Assembly: GCA_035527715.1 (NCBI GenBank)
Contig: DATKZY010000013.1
Location: forward strand, 1 to 23,959
Reading direction: 5' to 3'
Source: DSUN01 sp035527715
GTDB lineage: Bacteria; Planctomycetota; PUPC01; DSUN01
Length of the DNA: 23,959 nt
Shown here in pieces: positions 6,493 through 13,775 of the stretch; position 1 is the first letter of the stretch, and every line of letters begins with the position of its first letter. The position numbers were made by a program, and so were the translations under genes. The notes under the pieces were generated by a model that did no database searches, was not told where the DNA came from, and worked only from the letters and a program-made list of their open reading frames with translations.

Positions 6493-7856
6493 GGGGTTCG
6501 CTTCTGCGAGCGGGCATGGACGCTGGCGCCGATCTCGTCGGCCTTCGGGCGATAGGCTCTCCACATAGCTTCGGTGAAGCCGCCCTCGCCACCGTAGAAG
6601 GGTTGGTAGCCGGTGGGCTTCATGGTCTTGCGGTCAACCGAGCCGTCGGCCGCCTCGGCCACCCAGCGGTCCACGTAGTCGAAGAAGGCGTCGTGGCCCC
6701 AGTCGGCCTTGGCGCCGAGGAGGCGTGCGGCCAGGGCCTGGCCGACCCAGGTGGGGCCGTTGAGGCGGCGGTAGCCTTCAGACTTCCAGCCATCGTTGTC
6801 GCCCTTGAAGGGCGGGCCGGCCCACTTGTCGGGCGGCAGGTGCTCGTGGCGGCGGGCCTCGGTGGTGTCAATCGTCCAGAGCGCCTTCTGGCCGCGATAG
6901 CCGGCGCCGAAGTAGGTCTGCTGGTCTTCGGCGAACGCGGCCTTGACGTGCCTCATGCCCTCGTGTCCGAGGAGGACGCCGGCGAAGAGGATGGGCATCT
7001 TGCGGCCCGAGTTGTGGCCGCCGTTGGCCCGCCACAGGTCGGCGTCAGACTGCGTGACGCCATAGTAGTCAATGCCCAGTTGCACGAAGCGCAGGAGAAG
7101 TGTCTCGCGCTCCTTGGCCGGGTCGTCGAGCAGGAGCAGGAGGGAGGCGGTCGAGACGATGTTGGTGATTTCGCGGCCGTAGTCGGGCATGTTCTCGAGC
7201 GGGTGCATCATGCGGTTGGGCCATTCGTAGAGGTGGTCGAGCCAGATTCGCTCGAGATAGCGCTCGTAGCGCTTGAGGTCGGGGAGCTGCCCCACGGGCT
7301 GGAGGCGCGGGAGCAGGTCGCGGCGAAGCTGGCTCGCGGCGAAGGCCGGCTTCTTGTCGCCCACGTAGGCCGGGCGGAAGGCATCGGCGGCGGGCGGCGC
7401 GGCGACGCAGGTCAGCGCGGCAGCGGTCCGCAGCGGCCCGCGGCAGTATTGGCCGGGCACCGTGTCGGGCGTCTTGTCGCCGACTTTCTCCACGCTCGCC
7501 GTGGTGACGAGCGACTGGCCGGGCTTGAGCGTAAGCGGGAACGCGGCGCGGAGCGCGGCGTCGTAGCCGTTGATCCGGTCGTCATAGCCCTGGCGTTTGC
7601 CTGCGGGGGGATTCACGACCGAGCCGTTGCGTCTCTCGGCAGGCGCGGGCGTCACGCCCTGCACCGTCACCGGCCCCACGACCCACCAGTCGCCGGTCAC
7701 ATAGCGGCCGACGCGTGCCGGCTCGGCAAAGGTCCACGTGATCCCGTACTGGCTGATGGCCGCTTGTGGCTCGGCGCCCTCCCCTGCCCCTGCCACCGAG
7801 GCAATCGCGAGAAGGGCCGCCATTTGCAGGGCGAGAACGCGTTTCGCTGCTTTCAT
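6489..7856 (-). CDS. Secreted protein of unrecognised family, possibly an (alpha/alpha)-barrel carbohydrate-active protein
   Basis: The 455-residue product starts with a signal peptide (KAAKRVLALQMAALLAIASVAGA). The N-terminal third is rich in strand-like segments (ISQYGITWTFAEPARVGRY, GDWWVVGPV). The C-terminal part, from about residue 190, is helical with many aromatic residues, including RIWLDHLYEWPNRMMHP, DYGREITNIVSTASLLLLLD and ANGGHNSGRKMPILFAG. That pattern resembles (alpha/alpha)-toroid glycan-lyase or glycosidase folds, but I cannot name a family or catalytic residues. The ATG at 7856 was chosen because it begins the signal peptide and lies downstream of a TATACT box; the open frame continues to 8183 without signal character. 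The stop overlaps the start of the TRIC-type gene. Confidence 0.7.
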   Translation of the reverse strand: MKAAKRVLALQMAALLAIASVAGAGEGAEPQAAISQYGITWTFAEPARVGRYVTGDWWVVGPVTVQGVTPAPAERRNGSVVNPPAGKRQGYDDRINGYDAALRAAFPLTLKPGQSLVTTASVEKVGDKTPDTVPGQYCRGPLRTAAALTCVAAPPAADAFRPAYVGDKKPAFAASQLRRDLLPRLQPVGQLPDLKRYERYLERIWLDHLYEWPNRMMHPLENMPDYGREITNIVSTASLLLLLDDPAKERETLLLRFVQLGIDYYGVTQSDADLWRANGGHNSGRKMPILFAGVLLGHEGMRHVKAAFAEDQQTYFGAGYRGQKALWTIDTTEARRHEHLPPDKWAGPPFKGDNDGWKSEGYRRLNGPTWVGQALAARLLGAKADWGHDAFFDYVDRWVAEAADGSVDRKTMKPTGYQPFYGGEGGFTEAMWRAYRPKADEIGASVHARSQKRTP

Positions 7857-7883
7857 ACCGTTTGCTCCACGCAACTGAGGGAC

Positions 7884-7912
7884 AGTATAGCACATGCGAG
7901 GGGGAGCGCGAA
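7884..7912 (-). promoter_or_regulatory. Possible promoter upstream of the secreted protein gene
   Basis: On the minus strand TATACT (7889-7884) is preceded by 17 bases and a weak -35 (TTCGCG, 7912-7907). It lies just after the hydF stop and about 28 bases upstream of the ATG at 7856. It would separate the transcription of this gene pair from the hydrogenase locus. Confidence 0.4.
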
Positions 7913-7914
7913 GG

Positions 7915-9201
7915 CTACACGTTGGCGGCGAGGGCTTCGCGATAGACCTCAAGCGCGGCGGGGAACGGCTCGAGGGCGCGCTCGAAGATGCCCAGCGAGT
8001 AGGCGACGACGAGGCCGTAGTTCGAGATGGGCACGCCGGCCTGCCGGCAACGCAGGATGCGGGTGAGCATCTCGCGGCGGTTGAGCATGCACGCGCCGCA
8101 GTGAATGACAAGCTTGTACGACGCCAGGTCGTCGGGGAAGTCGTGGCCCTGAAGGGTGTCGAAGTGCAGCTTGCCGCCGACAAGCTGGGTGAGCCAGCGA
8201 GGGATCTTCACGCGGCCGATGTCCTCGGCAATCGGGTGGTGCGAGCAGGCCTCGGCGACGAGAATGCGGTCGCCGGGGCGCAGCGTCTCGCAGGCGAGGG
8301 CGCCCCGCACCATCTCGTTCAGGTCGCCCTTGTAGCGGGCGAAGAGGATGGAGAAGCTGGTGAGGGGAATCTCGCGGGGCGTGTCGGCCACGACCTTGAG
8401 GAATGCCTGCGAATCGGTGACGACGAGCTTCGGCGGGCGCTTCAGGCGGTCGAGGGCCTCGCGCAGTTCCCGTTCTTTGACGACCAGGGCGAAGGCGTCG
8501 CCGTCAATCAGGTCGCGGATGGCCTGCACCTGGGGCACGATGAGGCGGCCCTTCGGCGCCTCCTTGTCCACGGGCACGACGAGCACTGCCATTTCCCCCG
8601 GCCCCACGAGGTCGGCGAGGATGGCGGGGTTGTTCAGGAAGTCGGCGGGCGCCGCGTCGAGGAGCGCCTGGCGGAAGTCGAGGATGCCATCGTTCGTAGT
8701 GCGGGCTTCAGCCCGTAGCTCTCCAGGATACGGCCTGAAGGCCGCACTACAAACAGTGCGGACGGTGCGCACCTTCTCCTTTTTCAGGCGCTCGACGAGG
8801 GCGGCATCGGGCTCGCCGAGGTCGCTCTTGTTGAAGACCACGATGACGGGGCATTTGCGGCTGCGCAACTCGTCGAGTATCTGCTGCTCGAAGAAGCCCC
8901 AGACGCCTGGCTCGGCGATGACGACGCCCAGGTCCGTGCGGTCGAAGACCTTGCGGGTGCGAGCGACGCGCATCTCGCCCAGCGCCCCCTCGTCGTCAAT
9001 CCCCGCCGTGTCAATGAACAGCACGGGGCCGAGGGGCAACAGTTCCATCGGCTTCTCCACCGGGTCGGTCGTCGTCCCCGCCACGTCCGAGACGATGGAG
9101 ACCTGCTGGCGCGTGATGGCGTTGAGGAGGCTCGACTTGCCGACGTTCCGCCGGCCGAAGAGGCCGATGTGCAGCCGCAAGCCTTTTGGTGTGCGTTCCA
9201 T
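7915..9201 (-). CDS. hydF: HydF, [FeFe]-hydrogenase H-cluster maturation GTPase
   Basis: HydF is the scaffold and carrier on which the 2Fe subcluster is assembled before transfer to apo-HydA. The 428-residue protein has the expected three parts. The GTPase domain shows the P-loop GRRNVGKS (16-23), switch I AGTTTDP, DTAG (64-67) and NKSD (124-127). A dimerisation region lies in the middle. The C-terminal cluster-binding domain has AEACSHHP (Cys319) and HCGACM (Cys368, Cys371). It is the last gene of the hydrogenase locus, 33 bases after the aspartase stop. Oddly, codons 150-170 are exactly one 63-base palindromic repeat inserted in frame at the end of the GTPase domain, near the guanine-binding SA loop (CSA). 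The ATG fits the family start. Confidence 0.95.
   Translation of the reverse strand: MERTPKGLRLHIGLFGRRNVGKSSLLNAITRQQVSIVSDVAGTTTDPVEKPMELLPLGPVLFIDTAGIDDEGALGEMRVARTRKVFDRTDLGVVIAEPGVWGFFEQQILDELRSRKCPVIVVFNKSDLGEPDAALVERLKKEKVRTVRTVCSAAFRPYPGELRAEARTTNDGILDFRQALLDAAPADFLNNPAILADLVGPGEMAVLVVPVDKEAPKGRLIVPQVQAIRDLIDGDAFALVVKERELREALDRLKRPPKLVVTDSQAFLKVVADTPREIPLTSFSILFARYKGDLNEMVRGALACETLRPGDRILVAEACSHHPIAEDIGRVKIPRWLTQLVGGKLHFDTLQGHDFPDDLASYKLVIHCGACMLNRREMLTRILRCRQAGVPISNYGLVVAYSLGIFERALEPFPAALEVYREALAANV
8692..8754 (-). repeat. 63-base palindromic repeat inserted in frame inside hydF
   Basis: The outer arms GTTTGTAGTGCGG and CCGCACTACGAAC (minus strand) pair with one mismatch, and the inner arms continue the inverted repeat with two further mismatches. 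The window's first 48 bases hold another copy ending in the same CACTACGAAC. Its length is 21 codons, and it starts exactly at codon 150 of hydF, so the reading frame is kept. It encodes the extra segment from Val150 to Asn170. Confidence 0.85.
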
Positions 9202-9214
9202 GGTTCTGGTTCTC

Positions 9215-9237
9215 GCGGGGCAGAGACGCCCCGCCTA
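9215..9237. repeat. Hairpin repeat between aspartase and hydF, supplying the aspartase stop
   Basis: GCGGGGC (9215-9221) and GCCCCGC (9228-9234) form a perfect stem with a 6-base loop. On the minus strand the element reads CTGTAGGCGGGGCGTCTC, and its TAG (9237-9235) is the stop codon of the aspartase gene. I recall this kind of GGCGGGGCGTCTCTGCCCCGC element as common in PVC bacteria, but could not check. Confidence 0.6.
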
Positions 9238-10662
9238 CAGGCTGTCCTTCTTCACTGGCGGGGTGCCGAGGCGGCAGACGGCCTCGGGGCTGACCATTTC
9301 GTCGAACTGCGCCTCGGTGAGGAGGCCGAGTTCGATGGCGCACTGCTTGACGCTCTGGCCGGATTCGGCGGCGGTCTTGACGAGGCGGCAGACGGCTTCG
9401 TAGCTGAGACAAGTCAGGAGCGCAGTGGCGGTGGCGGTCGAGTCGTCAATGTGGGCGCGGCAGCGCTTCTCGTCGGCCACGATGCCCTCGACGCAGAGGC
9501 GCCGCAGGATGTCGCACGACCGGGCCAACAGGTCGAGGCTTTCGAGCAGACAGTGGGCGATGAGGGGGACGAAGGCGTTCAGCTCCAGGTTGCCGGAGGC
9601 GGCGGCGAAGGCAATGGCCTGGTCGTTGGACATCACGAGCATGGCCGCCTGGCTCACAGCTTCGGGAATGACGGGGTTGACCTTGCCGGGCATGATGGAG
9701 GAGCCGGCCTGGCGCTGGGGCAGGCGAATCTCGCCGAGGCCCGCCTCGGGGCCGCTGGAGAGCAGCCGCAGATCGGTCGAGACCTTCAGGAGCGATACGG
9801 CACAGGCCTTGAGAATGCCCGAGACCTCGACAAAGACATCGGCGTTCTGCGTGGCCTCGACGAGGTTTTCGGCGCGGGCGAAGCCGACGCCGGTCAGCTC
9901 ACGCAACACGTCCACCACGCGGAAGATGTATTGCCGCGGGGCGGCGAGCCCTGTGCCGATGGCGGTGCCGCCGAGGTTGACCACGCGGAGGCGTTCCTCG
10001 CACTTGTAGATGCGCCAGCGGTCGCGGTTGAAGGCTTCGGCGTAGGCGCTCATCTCGCGGCCGAGGGTCGTGAGCACGGCGTCCTGGAGCTCCGTGCGCC
10101 CCACCTTCACGACGTGGGCGAATTCCTTCTCCTTGGCCTGGAACGCCTCCTGGAGCGGGACCACCTTGTCTTCGAGCGCGCGCACGAGGCGTATGGCCGC
10201 GAGCTTGAGCGCCGTGGGATAGGTGTCGTTGGTGGACTGGTGGAGGTTGACGTCGTCGAGGGGGGAGACGCGCTTGTAGTTGCCCAGCGGCTCGCCAAGG
10301 AGCTGGAGCGCGCGGTTGGCCAGCACCTCGTTGACGTTCATGTTCGTCGAGGTGCCGGCGCCGCCCTGGAGGGCGTCCACGACGATGTGCTTGTCGAGCG
10401 AGCCCGCGGCCATCTCCTGGCAGGCGGCCTCGATGGCATCGGCCTTGGCCTCATCGCTGCGCCACGTGCCGAGCGAGCGGCTCGTGCGGGCGCACGCGAG
10501 TTTCACCGTGCCGTAGGCGTGGATCAGCTCGGGGTGGACGGGTCGGCCTGCGAGGGGGAAGTTCTCGACCGCGCGGAGGGTGTGGATGCCCCACAGGGCA
10601 TCAGCGGGCACCTCCCGCTCGCCGAGAAGATCGGATTCCTTGCGGTATTGTGACTTGCTCAA
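9235..10662 (-). CDS. aspA: Aspartate ammonia-lyase (aspartase) in the hydrogenase maturation cluster
   Basis: This enzyme would convert L-aspartate to fumarate and ammonia. The 475-residue product belongs to the aspartase/fumarase superfamily: GTSTNMNVNE (103-112), QSTNDTYPTA (142-151) and the signature GSSIMPGKVNPVIPE (320-334). The N-terminal ESDLLGEREVPADALWGIHT followed by LRAVENF is aspartase-like; class II fumarases usually read AQTQRS where this has IHTLRA. It lies between hydG and hydF, in the same direction, suggesting that ammonia or fumarate matters for H-cluster assembly or that it is simply co-transcribed. The start is uncertain: I chose TTG at 10662, with AGGG upstream and an N-terminus at the usual family position. 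A longer frame from 10737 would translate a palindromic repeat. Confidence 0.88.
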   Translation of the reverse strand: MSKSQYRKESDLLGEREVPADALWGIHTLRAVENFPLAGRPVHPELIHAYGTVKLACARTSRSLGTWRSDEAKADAIEAACQEMAAGSLDKHIVVDALQGGAGTSTNMNVNEVLANRALQLLGEPLGNYKRVSPLDDVNLHQSTNDTYPTALKLAAIRLVRALEDKVVPLQEAFQAKEKEFAHVVKVGRTELQDAVLTTLGREMSAYAEAFNRDRWRIYKCEERLRVVNLGGTAIGTGLAAPRQYIFRVVDVLRELTGVGFARAENLVEATQNADVFVEVSGILKACAVSLLKVSTDLRLLSSGPEAGLGEIRLPQRQAGSSIMPGKVNPVIPEAVSQAAMLVMSNDQAIAFAAASGNLELNAFVPLIAHCLLESLDLLARSCDILRRLCVEGIVADEKRCRAHIDDSTATATALLTCLSYEAVCRLVKTAAESGQSVKQCAIELGLLTEAQFDEMVSPEAVCRLGTPPVKKDSL

Positions 10663-10672
10663 GGCGCTGCCC

Positions 10673-10750
10673 TGACGCGTGACGCGTGACGCGTGATGAA
10701 ACCGGAAGAAGGGGGTCCGCTTCTTCTCACGCGTCACGCGTCACGGGTCA
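10673..10750. repeat. Large hairpin of ACGCGT-containing repeat arms between hydG and aspA
   Basis: The left arm (10673-10696) consists of TGACGCG units; the right arm (10727-10750) is its reverse complement in 23 of 24 positions. Inside, GAAGAAG (10705-10711) pairs with CTTCTTC (10720-10726), so the structure is a two-part stem. It lies wholly in the spacer between hydG and aspA. A single arm of the same family is at 19873-19897. It could reduce or stabilise transcripts in the operon; this is inference. Confidence 0.8.
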
Positions 10751-10756
10751 CACATC

Positions 10757-12181
10757 CTAGAAATACAGGTCGCGGTCGTCGGAGGTCTTGATGCGCTCGA
10801 GTCGCTCGAGGAGCTGGTGCTTCATCGGCCCGTCGGGGAGCTGGGCCAGCTCTTCGGCGACACGCTTCTCGCCCGCCGCACGGGTCTCTGGCGAAGCATA
10901 GTCTACCAGATACTCCGTCAGCGTGGAAAGCGCGTTGGGGGTGCAGAAGCGCTTGATGAAGCCGGGGATGGCGAACTCCATGAAGTGCTCGCCCGTGCGG
11001 CCGAGGCGGTAGCAGGCGGTGCAGAAGCTGGGCACGTAGCGGTCGTCGAGCAGCTCGCGCATCACGGCGTCGAGCGGGCGGATGTCGCCCAGCTCGAACT
11101 GCTCGCGGTCGCGCTCCTGGGACGCGCCGACCTCGGTGTAGCCCGCGATCTCGATACGGCTGCCGGCGTCGATCTGCGAGACGCCGAAGGCCATGACCTC
11201 GCGGCGGAGCGCCGCGGGCTCGCGGGCGGTGAGGATCATGCCCGTGTAGGGCACCGAGAGGCGCAGGATGGCGATGAGGCGCTTGAAGTCGGCATCGCTC
11301 ACCTCGTAGCCGGTCTTCAGGTGGACGCCCGAGGCGGGCCGCAGGCGCGGGAAGCTGATGGTGTGGGGTCCGACGTTGTAGGTCTTCTGGAGGTGGAGGG
11401 CGTGAGCGACGAGGCCGAGGACCTCGAAGCGCCAGTCGTAGAGGCCGAAGAGTGCGCCGATGCCCACGTCGTCGCAGCCGGCCTCGAAGGCGCGGCTGAG
11501 GCCGTTGAGGCGCCACAGGTAGTGGCCCTTCAGTGTACCCTTGGGGTGCACGCGGGCGTAGGTGTCGTGGTGGTAGGTTTCCTGGAAGATCTGGTAGGTG
11601 CCGATGCCGGCGGCCTTCACGGTGCGGAAGCCCTCGTGGTCGAGGGGCGCGGCGTTGATGTTCACGCGGCGGATGGAGCCGTGGCCCTTGCGGATGCTGT
11701 AGACGTGGCGCACGGTGTCGGCGACGAACTGGGGGCTGTAGCGCGGGTGCTCGCCGAAGACGAGGATGAGGCGCTTGTGGCCGTGGTCTTCCAGGGCCTC
11801 GACCTGCTGGCGAATCTCGGCCTCGCTGAGCGTGCGGCGCACGGCGTCGAGGTTCGAGCGGTGGAAGCCGCAGTAGGCGCAGTCGTTGACACAGTAGTTG
11901 CCGATGTAGAGGGGCGCGAAGAGCACGATGCGGTTGCCGTAGACGGTGCGCTTCAGCTCGCGGGCCGCCTCGAAGATCTCCTCGACGAGCGCGGGGTCGT
12001 CGGCGCGCACGAGCGTGGCCGTCTCCTCGACGCTCAGCGCCTGCTTGGCCAGGCCCTTGGCGATGATGTCGCGCACGCGGGCAGGGTCAGGCGGGCCGGC
12101 CTCGAGCAGGCTCGTCAGAGCCGCGTCGTCAATGAAGTCCACGCCCTCCTTCACGGGCGTGTCGGTGAGAGTGGCGCACAT
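10757..12181 (-). CDS. hydG: HydG, radical SAM tyrosine lyase for H-cluster CO/CN synthesis
   Basis: HydG cleaves tyrosine to p-cresol and makes the Fe(CO)2CN-cysteine synthon used for the 2Fe subcluster. The 474-residue protein has the radical SAM motif CX3CX2C (CVNDCAYC: Cys97, Cys101, Cys104). It also has the HydG-specific C-terminal CX2CX22C for the auxiliary 5Fe/4Fe-4S cluster (Cys387, Cys390, Cys413). The C-terminal cluster separates it from ThiH and HydE. Further family stretches are QIFQETYHHDTYARVHP and ISFPRLRPASG. Its start lies 31 bases inside the upstream hydE frame, with GAGGTG shortly before the ATG. A large hairpin repeat follows its stop. Confidence 0.97.
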   Translation of the reverse strand: MCATLTDTPVKEGVDFIDDAALTSLLEAGPPDPARVRDIIAKGLAKQALSVEETATLVRADDPALVEEIFEAARELKRTVYGNRIVLFAPLYIGNYCVNDCAYCGFHRSNLDAVRRTLSEAEIRQQVEALEDHGHKRLILVFGEHPRYSPQFVADTVRHVYSIRKGHGSIRRVNINAAPLDHEGFRTVKAAGIGTYQIFQETYHHDTYARVHPKGTLKGHYLWRLNGLSRAFEAGCDDVGIGALFGLYDWRFEVLGLVAHALHLQKTYNVGPHTISFPRLRPASGVHLKTGYEVSDADFKRLIAILRLSVPYTGMILTAREPAALRREVMAFGVSQIDAGSRIEIAGYTEVGASQERDREQFELGDIRPLDAVMRELLDDRYVPSFCTACYRLGRTGEHFMEFAIPGFIKRFCTPNALSTLTEYLVDYASPETRAAGEKRVAEELAQLPDGPMKHQLLERLERIKTSDDRDLYF

Positions 12182-13251
12182 GGGACACCTCGGCTTTCTC
12201 CACGTGCGAGCGGCGCCACGTGGCGTTTTCTCAGGGAGTCGCCGCGGCCTATGCCGAGCTGCCGGCCCATGGCAAGGATGCGTTGCCTCAGGGCGTCGTG
12301 CGTCTCGCGCGCCGCCTCGAAGAGGCAGGCCTTGGCGGGGTAGATCTCGTAGAGGGCGCGGTACTGCGGCGGCGTGAGGTTGGGCATCACGACGTTGGCG
12401 CCGCGGGCCAGGCCCAGCTCGCGGCCGCTCTCGCGGTTCAGCGTGGCCAGCGCCGTGGTGCTGGGGATGTTGGCCCAGGGGCAGGCGAGCCGGGTGAGTG
12501 CCAGTACCTTGTAGGTCATCCGCTCGGTGTTGGGCACCTGATCCTGCACAGGCTGGAAGCCTGTGCCAGCAAGTGGCGTGGCGGGGTGAGGGAGATAGGG
12601 GCCGACGCCGATCATGTCGAGGTCCAGGTCGCGGAAGAGCAGGATGTCGCCGGCCAGATCGTCATGGGTCTGGCCTGGGAGGCCGATCATCACGCCGCCG
12701 CCGGTCTCGTAGCCGAGCTCGCGGAGCCGCCCGAGCATGGCAATGCGGTCGGACGGGCGGCCGTGCAGCGGCGGGTGGATGCGGTCGTAGAGCGCGCGTT
12801 TCGAGGTCTCGAAGCGGAGGAGATAGCGGTCGGCGCCGGCGGCGCGCCAGGCGGCGAGGTCGGCGTCGGGCCGCTCGCCGAGGCTCAAGGTGACGGCCAG
12901 CGGGGTGTCCGCCTTGATGGAGCGGACGAGGCCGGCCACCCACTCGCGACCGAGGCCGTAGTCCTCGCCGGCCTGGAGGACGACGGTGCCGAAGCCCAGC
13001 TCGACGGCCTGGCGGGCGCAGGCGAGGATCTCGTCGCGGGTCATGCGGTAGCGCGGAAGGGCGCGGTGGGGCGCCCGCAGGCCACAGTAGGCGCAGGAGC
13101 GGACGCAGTGGTTGGAGATTTCGACGAGGCCGCGGAGGTGGACGGCGTCGCCCACGTGCTCGCGGCGCACGGCGTCGGCCGTCGCCCAGAGCTTCGCCAG
13201 GCGCTCCTCGTCGTCCTCCCGCAGCCAGTTGAGGATTCCGCTTCGGTCCAT
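12151..13251 (-). CDS. hydE: HydE, radical SAM maturase for the [FeFe]-hydrogenase H-cluster
   Basis: HydE acts on the HydG-derived Fe(CO)2CN-cysteine complex to form the 2Fe precursor. The 366-residue product carries CX3CX2C in EISNHCVRSCAYCGLRA (Cys49, Cys53, Cys56) and HydE stretches such as VVLQAGEDYG, RFETSKRALYDRIHP, GVMIGLPGQTHDDL and PSTTALATL. Two oddities are visible. Residues about 229-236 (GTGFQPVQ) are encoded by a palindromic repeat (12546-12566) and lengthen a loop. The last 20 or so residues run past the usual family end into hydG. The start is ambiguous: ATG at 13251 fits the family length but has only a weak ribosome site, while GTG at 13356 overlaps the response-regulator stop but adds 35 repeat-like residues. 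Confidence 0.94.
   Translation of the reverse strand: MDRSGILNWLREDDEERLAKLWATADAVRREHVGDAVHLRGLVEISNHCVRSCAYCGLRAPHRALPRYRMTRDEILACARQAVELGFGTVVLQAGEDYGLGREWVAGLVRSIKADTPLAVTLSLGERPDADLAAWRAAGADRYLLRFETSKRALYDRIHPPLHGRPSDRIAMLGRLRELGYETGGGVMIGLPGQTHDDLAGDILLFRDLDLDMIGVGPYLPHPATPLAGTGFQPVQDQVPNTERMTYKVLALTRLACPWANIPSTTALATLNRESGRELGLARGANVVMPNLTPPQYRALYEIYPAKACLFEAARETHDALRQRILAMGRQLGIGRGDSLRKRHVAPLARGESRGVPCAPLSPTRP
12546..12566. repeat. Perfect palindromic repeat inside hydE
   Basis: GCACAGGCT (12546-12554) and AGCCTGTGC (12558-12566) form a perfect 9-base stem with a 3-base loop. In hydE it is read as part of AGTGFQPVQ. Peptides of the form GTGFQPV recur, as far as I recall, in planctomycete proteins because this repeat family tolerates translation. 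Confidence 0.7.
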
Positions 13252-13352
13252 GTCTGCGCCACCGCCGGTGCGCCTCGTTCCGTCGTGCGACGGGTGGGTG
13301 GTCCCTGCGAACGCCGCCGTTGCCTGGAGCGGGGCCGGCGCGTTCGCGCCGG
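13252..13352. repeat. Repeat-filled spacer between response regulator and hydE, with a GC hairpin
   Basis: CCGGCGCG (13335-13342) and CGCGCCGG (13345-13352) form a perfect hairpin directly after the response-regulator stop. The rest of the spacer (for example GGCGTTCGCAGGGACCACC on the minus strand) resembles a further repeat type often seen in PVC genomes, from memory. If translated from GTG at 13356 it would give HydE a low-complexity N-terminal extension. Confidence 0.5.
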
Positions 13353-13775
13353 TCACCTGGCCTTCTCCCCGGCCTGACGGCGGAGCAGGTCCTCAATCTT
13401 CGCCAGCAGGTCGCTGGGGGAGAAGGGTTTCTCGATGAAGGCGTCGGCGTGCATGGCCACCAGGTCGCTGAGCTGGCGCGGGGTGAAGTCGAACCCCAGC
13501 CGCGAGGACACGGCGGTGACCACGATCACGGGCACGTCGCACAAGCGGGGGTCCTGCTTGACCTGCCGCGCCAGCGAGAAGCCGGAGTCGAGGGCGCTCA
13601 TCATCAGGTCGGTGACGACCACCTGCGGCTTCTCCCTGGCCATCGCCTCGAGGGCATCCGATGGGTTCGAGACGGTTACCACGCGGTAGCCGGCGGCCTG
13701 GATGACGTCGTGCGTCGTGGCCAGAAAGTCCGTGTCGTCGTCGATGATCAGAATGAGCGGAGCAGTCATGGGCAT
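13353..13775 (-). CDS. Single-domain response regulator (receiver domain only)
   Basis: The 140-residue protein is a lone CheY-like receiver with no output domain. The acidic pocket is IIDDDTD (Asp12-14), the phosphoacceptor is Asp56 in VVTDLMM, the switch Thr is Thr87 in VIVVTAVS, and the conserved Lys is Lys116 in FIEKPF. A low-complexity tail (RRQAGEKAR) ends it. A segment of about 10 residues (SSRLGFDFTP) lengthens the beta4-alpha4 region. It lies between hydA and hydE in the hydrogenase locus. No conventional histidine kinase is in the window; the upstream GHKL proteins lack a visible HisKA domain. AGGAG upstream supports ATG 13775, but an ATG two codons later (13769) also works. Confidence 0.9.
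   Translation of the reverse strand: MPMTAPLILIIDDDTDFLATTHDVIQAAGYRVVTVSNPSDALEAMAREKPQVVVTDLMMSALDSGFSLARQVKQDPRLCDVPVIVVTAVSSRLGFDFTPRQLSDLVAMHADAFIEKPFSPSDLLAKIEDLLRRQAGEKAR

Noticed and set aside
7857..8183. N-terminal extension of the secreted protein to 8183
   Set aside because: The extension overlaps hydF, has Ser/Thr/Arg-rich shadow composition, and would bury the clear signal peptide starting at 7856.
9235..10662. Class II fumarase instead of aspartase
   Set aside because: The superfamily signature fits both, but the N-terminal LLGEREVPADALWGIHTLRA is the aspartase form, and fumarases carry AQTQRS at that place.
10660..10737. Aspartase start at 10737
   Set aside because: This would add 25 residues encoded by the ACGCGT hairpin repeat; the family N-terminus fits the TTG at 10662 better.
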